A stretch of DNA of 64,000 bases from Autumnicola lenta (GCF_031846515.1 NZ_JAVRHO010000008.1:1-64000); one strand, 5' to 3'; positions 45,755 to 54,486 are shown, counted from the first letter of the stretch. Program-made: numbers and translations. The notes: a model not told the origin generated them from the letters alone.

Positions 45755-46327
45755 TCAATCTGCACTGACTTGAAAAGGAATATTAATTTTCTTTCTTTCC
45801 CAAGTGAGAGAAATAACTCCTTCGTCACTGTCCTTCTTTTCAACCTCATAAATCAGCTCCTCCTGGACGTTCTCTAGGGTCTCAGCATTTACCTCCAATA
45901 CAACTACATTCTCAACTTCATTAAATTCATCCTTCCCGTGCTGGTCCCATCGGGAATTGAACATGACCTGCCACTTTTCTTTTCCGGGGATTACAAAAAA
46001 ACCATACTTTCCGGCGGGCAATGTTTCATCACCAATTACCAAATTTATATTGGTTTCTATCCAGGTGGCTTTGTGTGCCCCGGCTTGCCAAACTGTGTTG
46101 TAGCCCACCAGTCCGCCAAAAATTATCCTGTCACGCACGCGTGGTGAAGAATAATCTATATGAATATGAGCCCCATCAATTATGGCCATGGCACCAGTAT
46201 GCGGACTTAGCACCTCTTTGTCTTGTGTTGCCACCTTTTCGGCCTGGTGGTTTTCATGTTGCGCCTGCATTCCAATTGTGGAAAATAATACGAGTAGCAC
46301 GTAAAAAATGTATTTTGTGGTTTTCAT
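45755..46327 (-). CDS. DUF2911 family periplasmic protein
   Basis: A 190-residue secreted protein (signal about 1-22, ending MQAQ). The DUF2911 hallmarks are IHIDYSSPRVRDRIIFG, VWQAGAHKATWIE and LPAGKYGFFVIP. The family is common in Bacteroidota and its function is not known. An N-terminal His-rich stretch (QHENHQAEK) just after the signal could bind copper. It lies between the lipoprotein gene and the AraC gene on the same strand. Confidence 0.9.
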   Translation of the reverse strand: MKTTKYIFYVLLVLFSTIGMQAQHENHQAEKVATQDKEVLSPHTGAMAIIDGAHIHIDYSSPRVRDRIIFGGLVGYNTVWQAGAHKATWIETNINLVIGDETLPAGKYGFFVIPGKEKWQVMFNSRWDQHGKDEFNEVENVVVLEVNAETLENVQEELIYEVEKKDSDEGVISLTWERKKINIPFQVSAD

Positions 46328-46345
46328 GGAAAATTGTGTGTTTAA

Positions 46346-47119
46346 TTAATTGTTTTTATTAATGCTTACGCTAATATTTTCAGTTTGGATATCAGAGAAA
46401 AATTCCAGTTTTCCTGCTTCATATAGGGAGTCCAAATCACGTAACGGGGTGGAAAGCTCGTCGGTTTTATAGTTTTGGTAATCTACAAACCTGATTCCTC
46501 CTACCACCCTGGGATTCACAGCTTTCCTGAACCTTATTCCCCCGTCATTGGTATAAAACCTATAAGCTAAATAATCTACCGTGAAATTTTCTTTATGTAT
46601 CCAATACAAGAACTCATCCTCAAAATCGGTCCCTCCACCTTCCTCACGAAAGGTGACTTTAACTTCGTAATAGGCATCCCCTTCCACCTCATCTTCCCCC
46701 AACAGTTCTTTATTGGCCGCAGGTGAATTGAGCACATAAGGCACCTGGACAAAATAATGAACAGAATTGACTCCATCACTTATCCTGGTAACCATTGAAT
46801 CTGGAACAGTGACAGCTTTACTGTTTACTAAACGTTTCAGACCCTCATTGTCCAGAACATCATGTGTGGTGTTACCTGTGGAATCCTTTACAATACGCTC
46901 CAACCGGAAGATGTCCCCATTACGTTTGCTCTTATACCTCCTATTTCTAAAAGTGAAATCGATTTCAGCATTTACATAGTTTTCTCCACCGGAGGCCTCT
47001 ATACTTTTTTCTATAATTTTCTCACCTGCTGATTTCTTTTCGGAAGTGCCACAAGCCAGGGATATTACTGAAATCAGCAAAGCAATTAAGACTTTATTTT
47101 TGCAACACAAGTTTTTCAT
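46346..47119 (-). CDS. DUF6503-like lipoprotein
   Basis: A 257-residue lipoprotein starting at ATG 47119, chosen because it begins a lipoprotein signal (KVLIALLISVISLAC); the longer frame to 47221 adds a polar, unlikely leader. The mature part resembles the DUF6503 outer-membrane-lipoprotein-sorting-like fold (KIIEKSIEASGGENYVNAEIDFTF; LLGEDEVEGDAYYEVKVTF). This suggests handling of a hydrophobic ligand or a lipoprotein. Function is unknown. It lies upstream of the DUF2911 gene, 18 bases apart. Confidence 0.8.
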   Translation of the reverse strand: MKNLCCKNKVLIALLISVISLACGTSEKKSAGEKIIEKSIEASGGENYVNAEIDFTFRNRRYKSKRNGDIFRLERIVKDSTGNTTHDVLDNEGLKRLVNSKAVTVPDSMVTRISDGVNSVHYFVQVPYVLNSPAANKELLGEDEVEGDAYYEVKVTFREEGGGTDFEDEFLYWIHKENFTVDYLAYRFYTNDGGIRFRKAVNPRVVGGIRFVDYQNYKTDELSTPLRDLDSLYEAGKLEFFSDIQTENISVSINKNN

Positions 47120-47336
47120 TTTAATTTCCCCCATTTTAAAGTAATTAAAGTGGATCCATATGAAGAGTTCGTTATAAAGTTGGGCTTTTCCTAATTTTAG
47201 CGCTGTTTTTCTTTTGACCAATAATCATAATTTTTATTTGTTGCTGAAAACATTTTATAAAAACCCTGCACCTGAAATATCAATTAACTAATTAAACAAA
47301 CAGTCTTCAGGCACAGGGACGGGGGATTATTTTCTT

Positions 47337-47792
47337 TCATCTTACTTCCATGGCCAAAGAATCCATCCAGGCAGTGAATTCTTCCTTCTCCTTATCAGAA
47401 AGTTTCGCATCCCAATGCATTAGAGTATATGATTTCAAAGGCATTTCCCCATCTTCCACCTGGCTGCTTATAGAACGTAATTTGCTGCTTTTCCGTCGCG
47501 AGGAATACTCCCCGAATTCACTAAAATTCAATTCTGCCTTACCTTCCTCAATATGATCGTTCAAATACCAGGTAAACGGCTGGATCTTATTATACCATGG
47601 ATAATTGGTATAATTGCTATGGCAGTCATAACAAGAGGTTTGCAGGATGGTATTGATGTTTTCGGGCACCTCGTAGATCTCCGTAAAATCTGATTTAGAA
47701 ATATAATCACTCTGATTGCGGTTTGCGGGGATAAACTGTATCCCCACAAAGGCAACCAATAAAACCAAACCGATGATCTTTAGGAATTTCAT
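47337..47792 (-). CDS. Haem-binding-domain membrane-anchored protein
   Basis: A 151-residue protein with an N-terminal signal anchor (about 5-22) and a haem-binding domain with Cys54-x-x-Cys57-His58 (TSCYDCHSNYTNYPWYNKIQP), the signature of the Bacteroidota Haem_bd family. The C-terminus has LMHWDAKLSDKEKEEF, where Met or His may complete the haem. It is periplasmic. It lies 3 bases after the DUF3347 gene, so they are cotranscribed; a redox partner role for the multicopper oxidase upstream is possible. Confidence 0.9.
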   Translation of the reverse strand: MKFLKIIGLVLLVAFVGIQFIPANRNQSDYISKSDFTEIYEVPENINTILQTSCYDCHSNYTNYPWYNKIQPFTWYLNDHIEEGKAELNFSEFGEYSSRRKSSKLRSISSQVEDGEMPLKSYTLMHWDAKLSDKEKEEFTAWMDSLAMEVR

Positions 47793-47795
47793 TCG

Positions 47796-48416
47796 TTAAA
47801 TTTCCTTCTGGACCTCTCCACAGCTAAGCATATTTTGTCCAAAGTAAGGGTTCCTTATTTCCTCACTGGTGCTTAGCCAAATCGCGCCTTTATTGTTGTT
47901 GTACATAGGGCAGAACTGCTGATAAAGCGTTTCGGGGGAACCGGTAATAGCCAGCATATCGACGAGGTCAATGCTCAAAATGTCAAAATGCTCCCTTTGG
48001 TGCGCCATATCGCTCACGGCAATATGTTCGGCATGTTCTCTGGCATCTTCAATAATTTCGGTCATTTCCTGCTGCTCTCCAGCTTCATAACCGCTCCTAT
48101 CAAAATTTTCAAAAGCTGTTACGAGGCTTTCACCGGCTTTCGCAGCCCCTTCCGAATTATCGGCTACCAGGGCGTCTTTTAGTTCCAGATAATCATTAAC
48201 AATAATTCCCGTCTGCGAATCCTGATTTTCACCGCCCGATATATCCTCGGAAGTTTGTGTTCCACCTTCCATCATTTCTGAACCTTCGCTCATATTTTCA
48301 TGGTCCATTCCTGAATTGTCAACATTTCCTTCTTCATTGTTGTTTTTACAGGATACTGCTGTTAAGCTCGCGATTACTAACATTGCAATTCCTAAGTTAA
48401 CTTTTAGATTTTTCAT
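47796..48416 (-). CDS. DUF3347 lipoprotein
   Basis: A 206-residue lipoprotein (signal about 1-23, Cys23 in TAVSC) with an acidic, Met-rich linker (DNSGMDHENMSEGSEMMEGG, about 34-53) and a C-terminal DUF3347 domain (IVNDYLELKDALVADNS through YNNNKGAIWLS). DUF3347 domains occur with CusB-like and other copper proteins. The Met/His-rich linker resembles Cu(I)-binding segments. It lies 45 bases downstream of the multicopper oxidase gene in the same operon. Copper carriage is inferred. Confidence 0.88.
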   Translation of the reverse strand: MKNLKVNLGIAMLVIASLTAVSCKNNNEEGNVDNSGMDHENMSEGSEMMEGGTQTSEDISGGENQDSQTGIIVNDYLELKDALVADNSEGAAKAGESLVTAFENFDRSGYEAGEQQEMTEIIEDAREHAEHIAVSDMAHQREHFDILSIDLVDMLAITGSPETLYQQFCPMYNNNKGAIWLSTSEEIRNPYFGQNMLSCGEVQKEI

Positions 48417-48460
48417 TTTTGAATTGTTTTAAACTGATATTAATTGATATTGGTACTTCC

Positions 48461-50833
48461 CTAAAATCTTATGCTCAGTCCGCCCCCCGCTCCAAACCGG
48501 TTGTCATAACTTCCCATTAAAGAAAAATTCCTGGAAAGGAAATATTCGGCACCCAAATTGTAAACTTGTTCTTTTTCAAAGTCAGCGCTTTCGGGCAGCG
48601 CATTTACCCAGCCAAAATCGGCCTGGAATTCATATTCCCCGAATATGACTAATCTTGGAAATAACAGAATTTCCCGGCTTAAACTTATTTGTGGTCTTAG
48701 CTTATGATCCAACCGTACATCCAGGTTAAACATATATGGCGTAAAATAGCGTACCCCGGCAACGGCAGTAGTGCTTAGTTCATCAAGGTTACCTTCCATT
48801 TCATTTTCCACGTTCACCCCACCAAATACCCGAAACCAATCGTTCAGATAATATTCATAAGAAAACTCAGCTTCTAAATTTTCGTTCCAGCCGTATTCAG
48901 CACTTAAGTTGAACTGGTTCCTGATATTGCTGGAAACTACATTTACTTCGGTCATGTGAGAGGCTACATCTGCTAAGCCCCAGGTAAAAAAATGATTTCC
49001 TTCCTGAAAGAGAATCTCTCTGGGGTGTTCTTTCATTAGTGGGTTGCGCTCAGTCTGGTAGGTTACTGCCCTGGCCATGCCCCCAACCATGTGATACAGC
49101 ACATGGCAGTGTAAAAACCAATCACTATCCTCATTGGCCTCAAATTCAATGATGGTCTTTTGCATAGGTGCAACATTCACCGTGTGCTTGAGCGGAGAAT
49201 AGGCTCCATGTCTATTAAGAACGCGGAAGAAGTGACCGTGGAAGTGCATGGGGTGATGCATCATGGTGAGGTTGTTGAATACTATTCGCACCTTTTCACC
49301 TTTTTCAATTTTAATCATATCGGCTTCGGCCAGAGGTACTCCATTCATACTCCAGATGTAGCGCCACATATTGCCGGTAAGGTTCAGCAAAATCTCTCTT
49401 TCGGATTTTGTCTCATCAATGGTAGTAGGAACAGGAGCCTGTAGAAAATCATAATTGTAATCTGCAAACATTCCCATTTTTGACACATCAGATTTCCCCG
49501 TCTGCTGTCTTTTCTCTGAAGTTTTGGGGTTCTCTAAAGAGGAACGCTCTGCCTGAAGGCTGTCAGTCCTCGGTTCATGTGCGTCGTGGTTCATCTCGGG
49601 CATTCTTTGCCTGCCCATATCCTCCATTTCTTTATTGTGGTCCATACCCATATCCCCTTCCATTTTTTCACCATGTTTCATGTCCATTCCCCATTCTTTC
49701 ATAAACTCGTAGGGCTCTACTTTACCTGGATTGAATTTCATGGCGGGAGCTCCCATGCGCATGTCCATTTTTGCCATCTGCATCATCATACCTATTTTAT
49801 CGGGCCTTGGTAGTACCTCTGCCGGTAGTATATCTCCATTTCCGAAATAGGCATGTGTCGCCCCTGAACCATCCTGAGCCACGGCCCGCATTTCAATCTG
49901 TCTGTTTTCTGGAATGGTAATGATTACGTCGTAGGTTTCTGCGATGGAAATAAATAGTTTTTCTTTGTTCACCGGGACCACATCTAGGCCATCGGCCGAA
50001 ACTAAAAGAGGCGGATTGCCCCCGAAGGTGAGCCAAAATTGTGTAGATGCGGCTGCATTTATAATGCGAAGCCTTACCTTATCCCCGGCTTCATACTTGG
50101 AATAATGTTGTACCGTATCCCCGTTAGTCAAAAAGGCAGGATAATATATGTCCGCAATATCTGCACCTTCCATACGCTGACGCCAGAAATCCAACTGGGC
50201 ACCCAAAGCGCCTCTGGCAATTACACGGTTCAAAGGAGTCGCAGTTCCTTTTTTAATGCTGTACCATTCGTTGCCGCGCTTGAGGTTTCGCAGGACATTC
50301 CTCGGTTTCTCAAAAGTCCAGTCCGATAGCACCAGTACCTCATCATGGTCATAATCATAAGCGGCCGATGGTTCTTTTGGTTCTATGACGATTGAACCGT
50401 ATACGCCACTTTGTTCCTGCAGCATGGTGTGGGAGTGATACCAGTAAGTACCGGCCTGAATGAGGGGAAATTCATACTTCTGTACCTCGCCTGGCTCTAT
50501 GGGCGGTGTAGTGAGATAAGGCACTCCGTCATAAAAATTGGGTAGCAGGAGGCCGTGCCAGTGAATTGAAGTTTCCTCCTCCATTTCATTTTTAACATAT
50601 ATAACAGCATAATCCCCCTCTGTAAATTTTAAAGTTGGACCGGGAATGCTGCCGTTAACCGTCATGCCCATGCTTTCCTCTCCTGCAATATGAACCCTTT
50701 CTTCATCTATGGTTAAATGGTACTCCCGTACAGGTAAATTGTCCACATTCCCCTCTAATGATGGAGGTTGTTGGGCATACGCAAGATTTACAGTTACAAC
50801 TATCAGCAATACCGCAAAAAGATGTTTTTTCAT
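48461..50833 (-). CDS. Multicopper oxidase fused to CopB-like barrel
   Basis: A 790-residue exported protein (signal 1-20). Residues about 30-620 form a CopA-type multicopper oxidase: SIHWHGLLLP (91-93 HWH), TYWYHSHT, HHPMHFHGHFF and the type-1 site HCHVLYHMVGGM. A Met/His-rich insert (about 350-420) resembles copper-binding linkers. Residues about 630-790 are alternating beta strands ending in GGGLSIRF, like the outer-membrane CopB domain (PF05275). Separate CopA and CopB proteins are usual; here they are joined. It probably oxidises Cu(I) at the outer membrane. Confidence 0.9.
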   Translation of the reverse strand: MKKHLFAVLLIVVTVNLAYAQQPPSLEGNVDNLPVREYHLTIDEERVHIAGEESMGMTVNGSIPGPTLKFTEGDYAVIYVKNEMEEETSIHWHGLLLPNFYDGVPYLTTPPIEPGEVQKYEFPLIQAGTYWYHSHTMLQEQSGVYGSIVIEPKEPSAAYDYDHDEVLVLSDWTFEKPRNVLRNLKRGNEWYSIKKGTATPLNRVIARGALGAQLDFWRQRMEGADIADIYYPAFLTNGDTVQHYSKYEAGDKVRLRIINAAASTQFWLTFGGNPPLLVSADGLDVVPVNKEKLFISIAETYDVIITIPENRQIEMRAVAQDGSGATHAYFGNGDILPAEVLPRPDKIGMMMQMAKMDMRMGAPAMKFNPGKVEPYEFMKEWGMDMKHGEKMEGDMGMDHNKEMEDMGRQRMPEMNHDAHEPRTDSLQAERSSLENPKTSEKRQQTGKSDVSKMGMFADYNYDFLQAPVPTTIDETKSEREILLNLTGNMWRYIWSMNGVPLAEADMIKIEKGEKVRIVFNNLTMMHHPMHFHGHFFRVLNRHGAYSPLKHTVNVAPMQKTIIEFEANEDSDWFLHCHVLYHMVGGMARAVTYQTERNPLMKEHPREILFQEGNHFFTWGLADVASHMTEVNVVSSNIRNQFNLSAEYGWNENLEAEFSYEYYLNDWFRVFGGVNVENEMEGNLDELSTTAVAGVRYFTPYMFNLDVRLDHKLRPQISLSREILLFPRLVIFGEYEFQADFGWVNALPESADFEKEQVYNLGAEYFLSRNFSLMGSYDNRFGAGGGLSIRF

Positions 50834-50993
50834 TTCTTTTTAATTTAACTAATTAATACCAGTTGAAGATGAATTCAGTTCTAGCGACTAAGTTCACCTA
50901 TAAAGTATAATCTGAATGAATATTTTTATTCACTCCTATAACAGATATACCTTACCAGCAATAAATAACTGGTACTGACAAAAAAGATTAAAA

Positions 50994-51407
50994 TCAAATA
51001 AGAAAAACCTGATCCCGAAGATAAATACTATGGATCAGCAAAGGGGGAGAATAGAATGTATAAGCTGGCACCTGCCGAGGCCTGTATTTGAATAGAGAGA
51101 CATAGGAATACGCAAAAGCACCTAAAAACACCTGCTGTTCAAGATCCAGAGATAAAAATGAATTTTTCAACTCGTCCTGACCTTCAACCAGAACTTTTTC
51201 GTTACTACAACAATGATCCTTCTCTATGGAACTGCCCTTTTCGGAGTGATCATGAATTCCCATTGCACAACTTTTAGCTTCAGAAAAGACAGCCAGATCC
51301 ATTAAAAGCCCCCCACAGAAATGTTTGTCTACAGTAAAGGACAAAGTAGACAACAACACTATAAGTGCCATTAAAACAGAGACAATATTACGTATTGTAC
51401 TTTTCAT
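50994..51407 (-). CDS. HYC_CC_PP-family small protein
   Basis: A 137-residue protein started at ATG 51407, which begins the hydrophobic leader; an upstream ATG at 51431 adds 8 residues. It has a membrane/signal segment (about 6-22), then KHFCGG, a HCC pair (DHCCSNE) and YTFYSPPLL, the three marks of the HYC_CC_PP family often found next to copper genes in Bacteroidota. Function is unproven; Cys and His content suggests metal binding in the periplasm. Two GTTGTACTAT direct repeats lie 90-120 bases upstream. Confidence 0.8.
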   Translation of the reverse strand: MKSTIRNIVSVLMALIVLLSTLSFTVDKHFCGGLLMDLAVFSEAKSCAMGIHDHSEKGSSIEKDHCCSNEKVLVEGQDELKNSFLSLDLEQQVFLGAFAYSYVSLFKYRPRQVPAYTFYSPPLLIHSIYLRDQVFLI

Positions 51408-51495
51408 CGTCAATGGAGAAAACATTCCCATAATAGAAATGATCTCCTGATTTTCTCGCTTAAAAAGCGAAATTAACTATAAAATAGCAGTTAGA

Positions 51496-51526
51496 GTTGT
51501 ACTATTATGGAAAAATGTTGTACTAT
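51496..51526 (+). promoter_or_regulatory. Direct repeat GTTGTACTAT, 21-base spacing
   Basis: Exact copies at 51496-51505 and 51517-51526 are 21 bases apart (two helical turns), the arrangement typical of AraC-family sites. Overlapping them is the word TATTATGGAAAA (51503-51514) shared with 41366-41377. They lie upstream of the HYC_CC_PP gene. Confidence 0.55.
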
Positions 51527-51675
51527 TTGGATAACCAAAAGGAGCATTTTTGATTCCATTACACTAGAATTTTTTGAGCGGGATCTCGGCGACACTCTAT
51601 ACACCAAAAACTACGAGAATCCTTCACCCTTGTAAGGACTCTATTGATGCTTTTTATCGTACATCATAAATAAAT

Positions 51676-52161
51676 TTAAAGTACTTCCGTAATCTTTATT
51701 TTCCATTTATTGGTAACTTGACCATCTTCCTCATCCTGAACAATTCCCCGCACTTTCACCTTTCCGGGCTGAAGGGAATTTACAAGACTCTGCTCTGTAT
51801 TTGAAGTGAAATAATATTCCTCATTGTTCACTCTAATTTTTAAGGTATTATCTTCTTTTACGAGTTGTCCTTCCAAAACTACTTCGGCATTTTTGGCTGA
51901 AAACCCGTTCTCTTTCACTTCTTCCTGAATTTGTTTTAGGCTTAAGCTATTGTTTGTTGTCAGATCTAAATAAGCTTTGCCATCATTTAGGCTTACCCGT
52001 ACCTTTTCTATGCCTTCCATTTCATTGAGTCCGCGTTCAAGGCCATAGGCACAAGGTGCGCAATCCATTCCAAAAACTTCCTGATCTACCTTGGTGATTT
52101 GGGCATTGGAACTTAAAGTTCCAAATACTGCTAATACTATAATTAATACTATCTTTTTCAT
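51676..52161 (-). CDS. Periplasmic HMA-domain protein
   Basis: A 161-residue exported protein (signal about 1-20, ending SSNA) with one HMA domain bearing Cys34-x-x-Cys37 in FGMDCAPCAYGLERGL, then a beta-rich C-terminal half without Cys. HMA domains shuttle Cu(I) or Hg(II) between partners. It is likely a periplasmic metal chaperone for the island. It lies 33 bases after the transporter-like gene on the same strand and may be the last gene of the unit that starts at 53849. Confidence 0.88.
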   Translation of the reverse strand: MKKIVLIIVLAVFGTLSSNAQITKVDQEVFGMDCAPCAYGLERGLNEMEGIEKVRVSLNDGKAYLDLTTNNSLSLKQIQEEVKENGFSAKNAEVVLEGQLVKEDNTLKIRVNNEEYYFTSNTEQSLVNSLQPGKVKVRGIVQDEEDGQVTNKWKIKITEVL

Positions 52162-52194
52162 CTCTTTTAATTTAAAATTCTTCTTTAATATCTG

Positions 52195-53034
52195 TTATAA
52201 CCAATAACTTATATTCAATGATACCCTGTACCTTTCACGAGGCATATTGGGTTTTAGATCCTGAACCACCGGGAACAATGCCCCGAATGAAATTCCCCAG
52301 GGACCAAAAAGTCCTAAAATGGAAGGACCAACCAATACATTTTCACTCCGTTCCTCCGTAGAAAAAAATTGTCCATCAATTTTACTATCTCCCGGAAATT
52401 CCGCCAGTGATTCTATAAATATCCGCCAGTCGGGTTTAGGGTAATCCCCCATAAAAATATCGGGACGGTAGCCTATCACCAAACTTACATAGGGCAAATC
52501 GCCTAATTGTTCGTTGTCCTTTTCTAAATAATATTGGTAACCGCCACCTATCCACGCGTACCAAACCCTTGAGGCATAGCCAGTGGAAATAGCCCCATGA
52601 ATGGAGTTCCCCACATTCACCTGTCCACGAACATCCTCAGTAGGGGCGGATACACCTAAAATCGCTGTCGACTCAAATCTTTTCCCTACACCGAAAGCAT
52701 TTGAAAAAAAACGATACCACAGGGAAGCCTCTATGTCTCCATTGGCGGGCATAATACTATTCCCTCGGGTTCGTGGAGCATTTTCTAAACCCTCAATCAT
52801 AGTTGGAGTGGTAAGAGTAACCTGTAAATCTTCTGTAATGCCATAGAACAAGGTATACCGAAGCATATAAGAGGTCTCGTCTTCGGTCGCTATGCTCATC
52901 CCGGCAGCGTTCAGATTCACACCGCCTTTTGCCAGGGTGGGAGTTTGTAATCCAAAAATGGGGCCATGTCCCTGGGCTCCTACTTTATACAGCGTCGATA
53001 ATCCTATAAATAGAATCAAAAAATAATTTTTCAC
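52195..53034 (-). CDS. Outer-membrane transporter-like beta-barrel protein
   Basis: A 279-residue exported protein started at GTG 53034, 12 bases after the MerT-like stop, because this begins a signal peptide (VKNYFLILFIGLSTLYKVGAQ region); the longer frame would run through the upstream gene. The mature part has alternating beta strands and ends with an aromatic (SYWL), as barrels do. It matches the uncharacterised transporter-like group seen near metal genes in flavobacteria. The substrate is unknown; export of metal across the outer membrane is a guess. Confidence 0.75.
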   Translation of the reverse strand: MKNYFLILFIGLSTLYKVGAQGHGPIFGLQTPTLAKGGVNLNAAGMSIATEDETSYMLRYTLFYGITEDLQVTLTTPTMIEGLENAPRTRGNSIMPANGDIEASLWYRFFSNAFGVGKRFESTAILGVSAPTEDVRGQVNVGNSIHGAISTGYASRVWYAWIGGGYQYYLEKDNEQLGDLPYVSLVIGYRPDIFMGDYPKPDWRIFIESLAEFPGDSKIDGQFFSTEERSENVLVGPSILGLFGPWGISFGALFPVVQDLKPNMPRERYRVSLNISYWL

Positions 53035-53045
53035 GTTTTGTAGAT

Positions 53046-53450
53046 TTAAACTCCTAAAAATTTTTGAATGGGTAATAGTAAATAAGCAGAAAACAATCCA
53101 AGGACATAAAGGCCAAAGGAAACCCAAAGAATGACTTTGCTCCATCTTGCTGCTGTATCGCAGGGGGTTTCATTTCCATTTCCATCAATCTCGCACGTTT
53201 GCTTTCTTTTTCTTCCGTAGAACAGCCAGAAATTAAAGCCTATCATAGTCCCGGCAATCAAGAAGGTCCAGTCTTTATATTTGCTCATGGTAATAAGCCA
53301 GGGCAGGTCAGAAGCTAATCCTGCCACCACCGCTCCCATTCCCAGGGCAACCAAGAGCGAAGGCAGGGTACAACACAGCAAGGTGGAAATCGAGGTGAAA
53401 AGGCTTCCTATGCTTACGAAGTCTTCTTTTATTTTTGTGAGGATTTGCAT
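53046..53450 (-). CDS. MerT-like small membrane protein
   Basis: A 134-residue integral membrane protein with three helices and a Cys26-Cys27 pair in the first (STLLCCTLPSLL), as in mercuric transporter MerT. Further Cys are at about 86 and 97 in a hydrophilic loop (QTCEIDGN...TPCD). In MerT, Cys pairs pass Hg(II) inward. Here the nearby genes are mostly copper type, so the cargo could be mercury or copper. It follows the CxxxC HMA gene by 21 bases, which is reminiscent of a merP-merT pair. Start is ATG 53450. Confidence 0.85.
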   Translation of the reverse strand: MQILTKIKEDFVSIGSLFTSISTLLCCTLPSLLVALGMGAVVAGLASDLPWLITMSKYKDWTFLIAGTMIGFNFWLFYGRKRKQTCEIDGNGNETPCDTAARWSKVILWVSFGLYVLGLFSAYLLLPIQKFLGV

Positions 53451-53471
53451 ATTATTTTTATTTGAGTGGAA

Positions 53472-53849
53472 TTAATCCTGTGGTATATCTCCCTTTTCGG
53501 TGACAACTTCTACCTCAAACCCCCTGCCTGTGATCAAGCTAACAATTTCTTCCTCAGAAATCAGAATGGGATCATATTCAATTACAGCTGAACTTTGGTC
53601 AAAACTCGTTTTACTTTTAATTATTCCTTGCTGTTCCTTCAGCATCGCATCTATTCCATTGGCGCAGCCGGACTCGCAGTGCATGCCCTTTATTTTTAAA
53701 TGTAGTACACTACTCATCATCTTTTTATCTTCTAATTCAGTTTCATTTTGCTGTATCTCGGACTTTTGTGCATTCGCTGTGCTGTAGGAAAATAAAATTG
53801 CAGCACCAGTCAGCATCACAGCGACTACTTTTTTTATTAATTGTTTCAT
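53472..53849 (-). CDS. HMA-like protein with CxxxC motif
   Basis: A 125-residue exported protein (signal about 1-27, ending ANAQ) with an HMA-like domain whose metal motif is Cys58-E-S-G-Cys62 (MHCESGCANGID), that is CxxxC rather than the usual CxxC. The rest of the fold (VIEYDP, EEEIVSLI) is normal. This CxxxC form recurs in Bacteroidota. It leads the operon with the MerT-like and barrel genes, so it resembles MerP. An operator-like site is about 130 bases upstream. Confidence 0.85.
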   Translation of the reverse strand: MKQLIKKVVAVMLTGAAILFSYSTANAQKSEIQQNETELEDKKMMSSVLHLKIKGMHCESGCANGIDAMLKEQQGIIKSKTSFDQSSAVIEYDPILISEEEIVSLITGRGFEVEVVTEKGDIPQD

Positions 53850-54159
53850 ATATTTTTAGTGTTTTAGAGGATATATGGACATCCATACAATCTTTCTTCT
53901 GTGTGAGAAATTCTTTTCGCATGGATGTTTCATCATTTTAATTATTCAATTAATTGGCAAGTTACGAGGAACTATGGGGTGGTCTCCAAGTCAGTTTTGA
54001 ATTTTTATAAAATCTATTCAGAAGTAGTCACTCATTCTACATTTCTTGATAATTCACGGATGAATCCTAAAATGGTTAGATAGAGGTAAAATAAAAAGAA
54101 GGGCAATAACATAAAAGATACTGCCCCATTTCAAACAATGTTTTTAATTCAAATGAATC
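53850..54159 (-). other. Upstream region of HMA operon
   Basis: About 310 bases without a gene. It holds the operator-like word at 53976-53987 and an inverted pair ACATCCAT / ATGGATGT at about 53879 and 53922. No promoter elements could be placed with certainty. Confidence 0.5.
53976..53987 (+). promoter_or_regulatory. Operator-like site 1 (GGGGTGGTCTCC)
   Basis: Core GGGTGGTC at 53977-53984, about 127 bases upstream of the HMA-MerT operon start. The core and flanks recur at 54901-54921 and 55461-55470, each in front of another gene start on the same strand. Confidence 0.6.
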
Positions 54160-54486
54160 TTAAGCTGCCATTTTTTCACAGCTTTTCACACATTGTCTGC
54201 ACTTCTCTGCACATTGTTGGCATATTTCGCTATCAAATTTGGCACATTCATCGGCACAGGCTTTACAAAGATCGGCGCAAATGGCGCAAACACGACTTGA
54301 ATAATCGGACTGGCTGGCTAGTAGTTGCACACAGGCCGTACATAAAACAATACAGTCCAAACAAAACTGATGGCACTTTTTCATATCCGGTTCCCCCAGG
54401 TGCTGGTCCAGGCAAATTCGCGATGCGGTAATACAATCGTTACAATCATCAATGCATTTCTGTAATTTTGAATTTAATGGTTTCAT
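54160..54486 (-). CDS. Cys-rich four-helix-bundle copper-binding protein (second)
   Basis: A 108-residue protein with 19 cysteines in CxxC and CxxxC spacing along helices (CIDDCNDC, CHQFCLDCIVLCTAC, CAICADLCKACADEC, CQQCAEKCRQCVKSC), the copper-storage (Csp/DUF326) pattern. The start is ATG 54486; a longer frame to 54522 adds an unlikely leader. It is cytoplasmic, as no signal is seen. It lies 82 bases after the thioredoxin-like gene and is probably in its operon. It is related to the 22031-22351 protein but denser in Cys. Confidence 0.9.
   Translation of the reverse strand: MKPLNSKLQKCIDDCNDCITASRICLDQHLGEPDMKKCHQFCLDCIVLCTACVQLLASQSDYSSRVCAICADLCKACADECAKFDSEICQQCAEKCRQCVKSCEKMAA

Noticed and set aside
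53046..53450. A complete mercury operon (merA/merR) around the MerT-like gene
   Set aside because: No mercuric reductase or MerR-type regulator is present; neighbours are copper-type.
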